DNA from: Rapana venosa
Taxonomy: Eukaryota > Mollusca > Gastropoda > Neogastropoda > Muricidae
NCBI GenBank assembly: GCA_028751875.1
Contig: CM054153.1
Coordinates: 7,334,150 to 7,398,149, forward strand
Direction of reading: 5' to 3'
DNA: 64,000 nt
In this document: one piece after another, positions 59,201-64,000 of the stretch
Layout: every line of letters begins with the position of its first letter
Position numbering within the stretch: the stretch's first letter is position 1
The notes under the pieces: model-generated
The model's input: only the letters and a program-made list of their open reading frames with translations
Told to the model about the DNA's origin: nothing
The model's database searches: none
Translations under genes and position numbers: made by a program

Positions 59201-61229
59201 TTTTCCATATGGTTTGTCAATATAGCGTGGGGGAAAACCCCAATTAAGTAGATGGAATTTTTCCTCAGGATAAGTTGAAGCATGAAGGAAGACAAAAGAT
59301 GTTTAGAAGCTGTTTTATGCACTGGCAAACCTCCATTGCGAAGAGAAATGATCTGGTCTTTATGGGGCCTTTGCATGAATGCTACAAACACTGGAAGACA
59401 AGGTAAAGAACTTAACCTCTGAACTGCCGAGTACAAGTGCTCCCTATATGCTGGAGAATGAAATTCTTATGTACCACTTGCTATTTCATGTCCCTCTTAC
59501 TCAGAAGTAACTGAATAAATAATTCTGATAGTCTGCCCAATGACAGTATATATATCGTAGATTGCTTTGAGGCAAGGTCAAATTAGTTAGCATGATATTT
59601 CACTACAAAAATATATTTAAAATGTAAAAAATTGACAAAAAATACACTTTCTTCATCACCACTGTCATTCTGAGTTCCCCTGATCTCAATAACGTCAAAC
59701 ATAAGTCCAGGCAAAATTGCAGTCTTTTTAAAATTTTAAATGCACTATTTCCTGAATCATACATGATTGGTTTCATCACTGCCACTTTTTGAGCTGTGTC
59801 AAGTTATTGATACCTTCAACGAGGTGTCAGCCATTTTGAACAAGATCTGCCCAAGCAGCCATGCATAATAACACAAAATACAAGCTAAAAAAACCGATTG
59901 TTTTTGCATGGTTTTGGCAGCTGGATGTTGCCAAGCAGCCCGAGAGTGATCTCCACTAATTTGAGAGTTCTTTCCCTTTAACTGTAGTCAAGGAAGCTAG
60001 CTTGTTTACTTTGGTTCTAAACCCCAGAAATTTTCCGGGTTGTAGGCGTATAGAGTGCACATTTAGCCCCGGAAAATTTCCAGGGTGGGGCAGTCTAGTG
60101 GTTAAACACGACAGTAAGTGGTAAAATTGTCATAACTAGAGTTTAGATCTCACACCATGTAATGTTAACAAAAGTACAGAGTAATATTTATCTATATAGA
60201 AATATCAGACACTACAGGTATGCACCTGATGCTGAAGTATTAAAAGGCGCATATGTGAAGTTTTCTCGTCAACAGTCGGTGTCCATGATGAAGAAGCCGA
60301 CCTGTGTGACACCTGAGGGGTCGGAGTTCACCATGACCAAGAACGTCATCATCGACATCCAGAAACTCAAGGTCAGCAATAGTTGTGCTACTGTTGTTTT
60401 ATAGCAGACGAATTGTTCATATTATAGTGTGTCTGTGTGTGGTTAAAAATATTCATGCTTAATTTTGTAATGTCATAGTTGGGAGTGTGTGTGTGTGCAA
60501 TAAAAAATATTTATGCCTTATTTTGGAATGTCAAAAGTTGTGTGTGTGTGTGAAGTCAAGTCAAGTCAAGTCAAATTATTTCCAGATGGTACATTGTATA
60601 AGCAATGCATGGGCTTTTTTTCATCAAGCCATTGTGTGTGTGTATTTGAGTGTGAGTTTTTGTCTGTTACATGTGTGCACCTGTGTGTGTTCTCTTTTTG
60701 TGAAAGATGAAGTTGTATAGTTTACATTTGTCGTTTTTGTTGTTGATAGATCCCTACATGAAGGGCCTTGTCAAATCTACAACTATTTCTTATTATACAT
60801 ACATCTGAACTTCATAGACAAAAAAAATCGGACATATTTCATACTTTGCAATGTTAGAGCCAAACCAGGTTATCACCAGAGTGTCCAAAGGAAGAGATAA
60901 CCTCATCATCATCAATGCCTTTGTGCCTTATTGGCACGTAGGGCAGCAACAAATAAGAGATAACCTGGCTTGGCTGTAATGTAGCGACTTTTTCTTAGCA
61001 TGCTCACACAATGAACCATTTCCCTTTTCAGGAAAATCTGCGGGTTAGCCTGGGCATGCGCTACCGTCTTCCAGGAAGCATTTCCACATCTTACGAATTC
61101 AGCAAGGACACTCAGATTGACCTCCAGTTGCCCCTGGTGGCTGGGCTGAGGCTGTGGTGTCCTCGACCTGTGCAGTCATCCTTCCGACATGCTGTGGAAC
61201 AGACTGAAGAGGACAAGGGGGATGCATGA
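42817..61229 (+). CDS. MALT1: MALT1 paracaspase (death domain, Ig domains, paracaspase, C-terminal Ig-like)
   Basis: MALT1 is the protease and scaffold of the CARD-BCL10-MALT1 complex that activates NF-kappaB. Exons found: 42817-42974, 43474-43660, 44299-44393, 45515-45592, 47373-47505, 48697-48828, 49537-49692, 51574-51695, 54090-54352, 55676-55762, 56816-56937, 57976-58140, 58696-58859, 60276-60371 and 61032-61229, about 718 residues against roughly 820 in human. Order: death-domain start (ATG in a good GCAGCCATGG context); an Ig domain with CTKATG and DYCCLVYN; a Ser/Pro linker; half an Ig domain (DDGVYQCVVSNEYG); a further Ig domain (IFRCVAHG, QWFKD, CYMCLVSN); the paracaspase (LALLIGNYDYR, catalytic His in YFCGHGFDEN, catalytic Cys in LDICRKP); then a C-terminal Ig-like part. 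Phases match at every join except after 42974 and after 45592. Confidence 0.9.
43803..44010 (-). mobile_element. SINE family A, reverse orientation, MALT1 intron
   Basis: From the plus strand it reads TCGAGGATAATGAAATAAGC through AATGGCCTACTCGTTTGAAA to CACGGGGCCTCGGTTTATAG. A short piece of the same 3' end lies at 43038-43090. It is antisense to MALT1. Confidence 0.85.
44454..44672. repeat. (TG)n array with regular TAG interruptions
   Basis: Pure TG at the start, then alternating TGTGTGTAGTG and TGTGTATAGTG units. It lies in the MALT1 intron after exon 44299-44393. Confidence 0.95.
44983..45193 (+). mobile_element. SINE family A, MALT1 intron
   Basis: ACTATAAACCGAGGCCCCGT through AGAGTAGGCCATTGTGTGCC to an (AATA)n tail. 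The head is missing. A (CACACT)n region (45195-45380) follows directly. Confidence 0.85.
45593..46085. repeat. (TG)n array with TACTG units, starting at a MALT1 splice donor
   Basis: The exon ending at 45592 is followed at once by GTGTGTGTACTGTGTG.... The array has a higher-order pattern of (TG)n blocks separated by TACTG, drifting to TACTCCTTG at its far end, over nearly 500 bases. The first unit supplies the 5' splice site. Confidence 0.95.
46250..46770 (-). mobile_element. SINE with family-A-like head, split by another SINE
   Basis: The two outer parts (about 46250-46331 and 46607-46770) are in reverse orientation. They match 63415-63630: tRNA-like head with GGGTTnnATTCC-type B box, CAAACTGAATGTCAA, then a 3' part (TTGTGCACGTCAAAAGAACC) different from that of family A. 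They are separated by the family B element. Confidence 0.75.
46332..46606 (-). mobile_element. SINE family B, nested in another SINE
   Basis: In reverse orientation: a tRNA-like head GGCACCGTGGTCGAGTGGTT with B box GGTTCGATCCCCG, then a body almost identical to 49943-50237. CTGACTGGTTTTAGAGT stands on both sides (46315-46331 and 46607-46623), a 17-bp target-site duplication made from the host SINE. Confidence 0.9.
47063..47138 (+). repeat. (ATT)n-tailed unit inserted in a reverse SINE A copy
   Basis: The GCGCTTTGATTTGTTGC...TACATTATTATT unit interrupts a reverse-oriented SINE A (46965-47062 and 47139-47310). See the copy at 5661. Confidence 0.7.
47521..47736. repeat. TG-rich and (GCGT)n region directly after a MALT1 exon
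   Basis: Interrupted TG and T runs, then a (GCGT)n block at about 47655-47695 and more (TG)n. Confidence 0.9.
47765..48180 (+). mobile_element. SINE family C, near full length
   Basis: A tRNA-like head (ATGGGTGAGTGGTTAAGACC, B box GGGTTCGAATCCC) is followed by a body with GTCTGGTGAATTAAGGGTG, GCAGAAGATCAGATATGCAC, CAGCGTTCGGTGGATTACAG and a GAGGCCAGCAGTAAGACCTC-type end. Related copies: 57055-57480, 50485-50790, 62637-62770 (reverse) and the head at 63918-64000. Confidence 0.85.
48243..48660 (-). mobile_element. SINE family A, full length with head, plus (ATT)n unit
   Basis: In reverse orientation, 48315-48660 holds the complete family A element: head with GGTTCGATTCCCAGAC-type B box at 48580-48655, core and tail. 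It gives the best view of the tRNA-derived 5' end. Directly before it (48243-48297) is a reverse copy of the (ATT)n-tailed unit. Confidence 0.85.
48937..48997. repeat. (GA)n array
   Basis: About 60 bases of pure GA in a MALT1 intron. Confidence 0.97.
49943..50237 (+). mobile_element. SINE family B, intact
   Basis: Head GGCACCGTGGTCGAGTGGTT with A- and B-box matches, then a roughly 210-bp body ending GGGCCTTCTGGCTTGAAAGA. TCATTTGTTTT flanks it (49932-49942 and 50238-50248), an 11-bp target-site duplication. It is almost identical to 46332-46606, so the family is fairly young. Confidence 0.9.
50485..51480 (+). repeat. Run of old SINE fragments in the MALT1 intron before exon 51574
   Basis: Family C body at 50485-50790, family A core at 51205-51350 (GATGAGACTATAAACCATGG... 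AGAGTAGGCC), and family E at 51385-51480. The part between 50830 and 51180 holds nothing recognised. Confidence 0.65.
51931..51985. repeat. (GA)n array
   Basis: Interrupted once by GGAG; in the MALT1 intron between exons 51574-51695 and 54090-54352. Confidence 0.95.
52320..53203 (-). mobile_element. LINE RNase H domain, split by a SINE
   Basis: The minus strand reads an RNase H domain with its catalytic residues in order: Asp of LHIYTDGSVLEDG (53105-53203), then after a SINE, Glu of FTAELVAILMAL (about 52900), Asp of ICVDSKSVLHAL and His of VPSHCGIIP, followed by a long C-terminal tail with a CLCGEQITVNHLIVCC zinc-like end (52323-52895). Little decay is seen apart from the insertion. It is a 5'-truncated LINE of a clade with RNase H, antisense to MALT1. 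Confidence 0.85.
52956..53103 (+). mobile_element. SINE family A fragment inside the RNase H domain
   Basis: AAGAGTAGGCCATTGTGTGC through GGGGACTGGATG to an (AAT)-rich tail, separating the two parts of the RNase H frame. A clean target-site duplication was not found. Confidence 0.8.
53231..53291. repeat. (TG)n array
   Basis: About 30 pure TG units just upstream of the minisatellite. Confidence 0.97.
53388..54089 (+). repeat. 24-bp minisatellite ending at the 3' splice site of the MALT1 catalytic exon
   Basis: About 29 tandem copies of GATCTGATCACAGGTGTTGTCCTT and variants (GTTCTCTTT; some shortened units with only the GTTCTGATCACAG part). The last unit, GATCTGACCACAG, is the splice acceptor of exon 54090-54352, whose first bases GTGTTGTC continue the repeat consensus. 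Open frames across the array are 8-residue periodic products of the 24-bp unit and not genes. Having no spacers, it is not a CRISPR array. Confidence 0.95.
55307..55428. repeat. 61-bp tandem duplication
   Basis: Two abutting 61-bp units (55307-55367 and 55368-55428) beginning ATAATCAAGTATTGG and differing at about two positions, so a recent event. In a MALT1 intron. Confidence 0.9.
55870..56540 (-). mobile_element. Reverse SINE A copy split by a LINE-derived element, with family E upstream
   Basis: Family E is at 55870-56010 in reverse orientation. A reverse SINE A follows (about 56025-56083 and 56498-56540). It is interrupted by the element at 56097-56484. Confidence 0.7.
56097..56484 (-). 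mobile_element. 388-bp internally deleted LINE derivative
   Basis: In reverse orientation the 3' 130 bases match the end of the LINE at 14449-15240 (GTAGGGCAGCAACAAAGCGC on the plus strand, with a (CAT)n tail). The 5' part (GGTTGTTAGCCCTGTGCCCA) resembles the 5' end of the LINE at 17877-21051. GTGTGCGCAAGAT flanks both sides (56084-56096 and 56485-56497), a 13-bp target-site duplication. Having both LINE ends and no middle, it is a non-autonomous deletion derivative. Confidence 0.82.
56950..57480 (+). repeat. (ATT)n-tailed unit followed by SINE family C
   Basis: 56950-57025 is the GCGCTTTGATTTGTTGG...CATTATTATT unit, and 57055-57480 is a family C SINE (TGGCGTCTGGTGAATTAAGG... to AGGCACTACGCACCCCACCC). 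Both lie in the MALT1 intron after exon 56816-56937. Confidence 0.75.
58495..58610 (+). repeat. Dispersed repeat shared with 36065-36185
   Basis: GAAGTCGGATGTGCTGGGCTT...CAGGTGCTTATCAGCAGCA... with a (GAA)n end, just before MALT1 exon 58696. Confidence 0.7.
58990..60270. other. MALT1 intron, no feature recognised
   Basis: AT-rich intron of about 1.4 kb. The phrase CCGGAAAATTTCC (60070) and GAAATTTTCCGGG (60027) form a short inverted pair. No exon or repeat family was identified. Confidence 0.5.
60904..60954 (-). mobile_element. 51-bp LINE 3'-end insertion
   Basis: In reverse orientation it is only the last bases of the LINE family seen at 14449-15240 (TTTGTTGCTGCCCTAC...) plus an (ATG)n tail. 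AAGAGATAACCT lies on both sides (60892-60903 and 60955-60966), a 12-bp target-site duplication. It sits in the last MALT1 intron. Confidence 0.85.
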
Positions 61230-62636
61230 AAACGTGTAGTATACTCCACTGGCTGCCTGCCTAGGAGGGTATAGAGACAAAGTTGGATGTGGAAAAAGTG
61301 TATAAACATGTTCTATTCTCAGGTGTTCAGGCATCACGTGTGTGTGTTCTGGAAGAGTTTGTGCTCAGTTATGTTAGAAAATGGATAATCATATATTATA
61401 TCATATATGGTAGAATGTTCTGGGATGACTTTTGTGCTCCAGTTATTTAAAAATCATTTACATATGTTTATCATACAGGTACAATGTTTTGATGAATCTG
61501 AACTCAATAATGCTACAACAAAGTGAATGTGTGTAGATGAAGCCGTGAATGAAACTTTCATTTTGAACATGTATTTCACTTTTTGTGTGTGTATGTCATT
61601 TCTGGCGGATTGTGATTTTCATCAGCTTTCTGGTTGAAAGGAGCTTCATACTTAACTTGATAATGTATGGATGACCTTGGATGGCTTCTTGAACAAGGGT
61701 TGTGCTATTAAGGATAAAGTAATGGGACACCTGAGATCTATTTCATTATTGTTTAAATATTTTCCATGTTAAATGTTTGTGTGTGTCACAGTATGCAAGT
61801 GGGCCAGGTATTGTTTTTCTGAAACTGTCTGCCATGTTTAGTATGACACAAGAACTGATGATATCGGAGTTAGTAACAGCAGTGCTGATATGTCAGATCA
61901 TAAGGCTGGTGAGAATGTGTTTTGCCTTCCTCTCTTCAGAGTTTTGTTTTCTCACTGCTTTCTAGTTTTCTTGACTGCTTTCTAGTTTTCTTGACTGCTT
62001 TTTTTGTTACTGGTAATTTGATAGAAAATGTTATATATCTATGTTTGTATACCACTTAAAAGTCACGACAGTTTCTCTGTATGAAATTCAGGCTGCTCTT
62101 TATAAGATTTGTAAATGTTTGATTAAAAGACTTGATGTATAAAACATTACAAAATTTAGTAGTATTTATACAGGCAGTCCAGCCAATCATTGTTAAAAGA
62201 CTATTGATAATCATATCTGGTAATTTTCTAAAATGGGTTAAGACATGCTCAGGAAATAATGTGTCTGTTTCTAAGTGGGAATTGTGGAGACTTTGGTGTG
62301 CTTGGTATGTAAACTTTATTTATTTTAATATTATTTCATTTTTATACATAAATCTTTAAATCATAGAGAATAGGTACAAGGTTTGGTTTTTTGTTATTGT
62401 TGAATGGTGATGATCTCAAGCTTCTTCCTTCAATGATTGATTTTGCATTTTGAATGGGCAGTACATACTGATACAGCATGTAGTTACATATTATTTGTAA
62501 GTTTCGATATCCTTACCAAACAGAAGTACATGTGCACACATTATCATTTGAGGCAAAAGTTTAGAAAAAGAAGGAAAATGAACAAAAATTGCAACTACTG
62601 GCAATCTCATAGATATGCGCAGCACTGATCTTTAGA
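61230..62636. other. 3' UTR and flank of MALT1
   Basis: No further coding region. ATTAAA at 62122-62127 is a possible poly-A signal. A 20-bp tandem duplicate (CTTTCTAGTTTTCTTGACTG) lies at about 61959-61999. Confidence 0.45.
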
Positions 62637-64000
62637 CTTTCTTCTGCAGTCCCTGGCATGGTTATATCAGGTGGGATGTATAGTGCCTGGTCTTCTCCTG
62701 TGCTTGTGACTCTGCAGGAGGTCTGCCCACTGCTGGCCTCAGCTGACACATTCTACTTCAAAACAGCTCATGACCCATCTAGCCTATGACCCCTCTTGAT
62801 GGAAGATGCTGACAACTAGTTTTGTTACTGGGTTGTTCACATTAACGTGGCATGGAGGCGTGACTAGGGAGTTCACTTCCAACCCAAGAGCATGGGAGGT
62901 CTTTGCGGAGTTTTAAAGATTGTTTAGCCTGGCACATTGAATGTTGCACATGTTGCTATAGCCCAGCCAGTGATTACAGCCACATTGGGGCTGACATTAT
63001 CTTAAGGCAGTTTAGAGTAGAAACCAACCATATGAGTCTCATCAACTTTTATTTAATCCATTGAGGAACATAATCCATGACATATTATTTCTCAATCATT
63101 TGGTTTTCACCTGCAAAAGATTGTTCATGAATCAAGTGTTAACTTAAAGCATTGTAAGTCCATTCGGCAGACATGTTTAAGCTGTGCTATAAATGTCATC
63201 TGTCTAATTCATCATTCCCAGATAAACATAGAAGAAAAAAAAATTTGGAAGCATCCAGAAATTCACAGTAAAAAGCACTTATGAAACTGATACTACAGAT
63301 TCCAGAATGGAGACGCTGCACTCATCCCCATTTTTCTTGTACAACCTAAAACAGTTCAGACATGTCATCAACTTTAGAAATGGTGATGACAGAGCCTTAA
63401 TCCCAGGGGAAGGAGAAGGAAGGTGGCAGGACTGCCTAACAAGGAAACCATGAGGTTCTAGGTTTGATTCCCAGCTTTGCCTTTTCTTCCCAGTTTGACG
63501 GGAAAATCAAACTGAATGTCAAGTCTTTTGGAGGAGGCTCTAATTCAGTTGGACTCATATGTTCATAGACTTGTGCACGTCAAAAGAACCCATGACAGTT
63601 GAAAATCGGAAAGAGCAGGAAGTTACCGCCCAACTGTCCTGGCAAAATTGGTAGGTATAATCCTAACTGTATGCCTGAAGTTGGGATGTGGCTACCTAAA
63701 TGGGAGAGGGAAAATCGAATTGCAAATGCAAAAATCCCACTGTTGGTAAACCTCTAAACTCTAGCCTAGGCACAGAAAAAGAAAATCCCCACATTTATGA
63801 AAACAACAGGAAGTTTGATGGATTTTTAGAATACTCATTGTATCGAATTGAAGATTTGTAAGTAAGCATCCTGAAAATATTCATATTCCTGTTTGTGCTG
63901 CAGCTGATTTTCAGAGTGATGGCAGACGCTATAGTTGAGTGGTGGACCAGAGCATTTAACTCCTGTCTTGTGGGTTCATGAAGTCGTGGGTGGGTTGGAA
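62637..64000. repeat. SINE-rich right edge
   Basis: Family C end in reverse (62637-62770). A SINE with family-A-like head but different 3' part lies at 63415-63630 (GGAAGGTGGCAGGACTG, GGTTTGATTCCC, CAAACTGAATGTC). Family E is at 63650-63780. The tRNA-like head of another family C copy (GAGTGGTGGACCAGAGCATT) is cut by the window end. No gene is seen. Confidence 0.7.

Noticed and set aside
60555..60580. Short (GTCAA)n run as telomere-like or origin signal
   Set aside because: Only about four units, inside a MALT1 intron; ordinary simple repeat.

Overview
The window is animal nuclear DNA: multi-exon genes with GT-AG introns of 0.3-5 kb, dense tRNA-derived SINEs, 5'-truncated LINEs with target-site duplications, and very long (TG)n, (GA)n and (AT)n arrays. 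The gene set (COPE, two FASTKD-family genes, a HAX1-like gene and a death-domain/Ig/paracaspase MALT1) together with the repeat style suggests a mollusc, probably a gastropod. That assignment is inference; no sequence search was possible.

Layout. (i) 1-1130: nothing firmly recognised. (ii) 1144-3133: a 5'-truncated LINE, itself split by an 883-bp SINE-like insertion, inside a COPE intron. (iii) 3325-6579, minus: the N-terminal half of COPE (coatomer epsilon), running off the left edge. (iv) 6580-7224: a short divergent promoter region shared by COPE and (v) 7225-13190, plus: a mitochondrial FASTKD-family gene ending in a RAP domain. (vi) 14449-15240: a truncated LINE between two gene 3' ends. 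(vii) 15734-28653, minus: a second FASTKD-family gene, tail-to-tail with the first. Its introns hold a nearly full-length but broken RTE-like LINE (17877-21051) and a badly corrupted duplicate of its own first two coding exons (about 22.07-25.70 kb). That duplicate looks like an assembly artefact. (viii) 29.9-31.5 kb: SINEs and a decayed LINE RNase H region. (ix) 32903-38558, minus: a HAX1-like gene. (x) 38.6-42.8 kb: intergenic sequence. (xi) 42817-61229, plus: MALT1, with death domain, Ig domains, a paracaspase with visible catalytic His and Cys, and a C-terminal Ig-like region. (xii) 61.2-64 kb: 3' flank with SINEs.

Functionally, COPE acts in COPI vesicle transport; the FASTKD proteins are mitochondrial RNA-handling factors; HAX1 is a mitochondrial and cell-survival factor; MALT1 is the paracaspase of the CARD-BCL10-MALT1 NF-kappaB pathway. 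They are neighbours, not an operon. The most striking non-genic signals are: a 96-bp inverted copy of a FASTKD exon inside an intron of the same gene; a 24-bp minisatellite that runs into, and shares sequence with, the 3' splice site of the MALT1 catalytic exon; tandem repeats starting exactly at two 5' splice sites; and several layers of nested retroposition with readable target-site duplications. Reading-phase breaks in four of the five gene models point to missing exons or base errors in this assembly.
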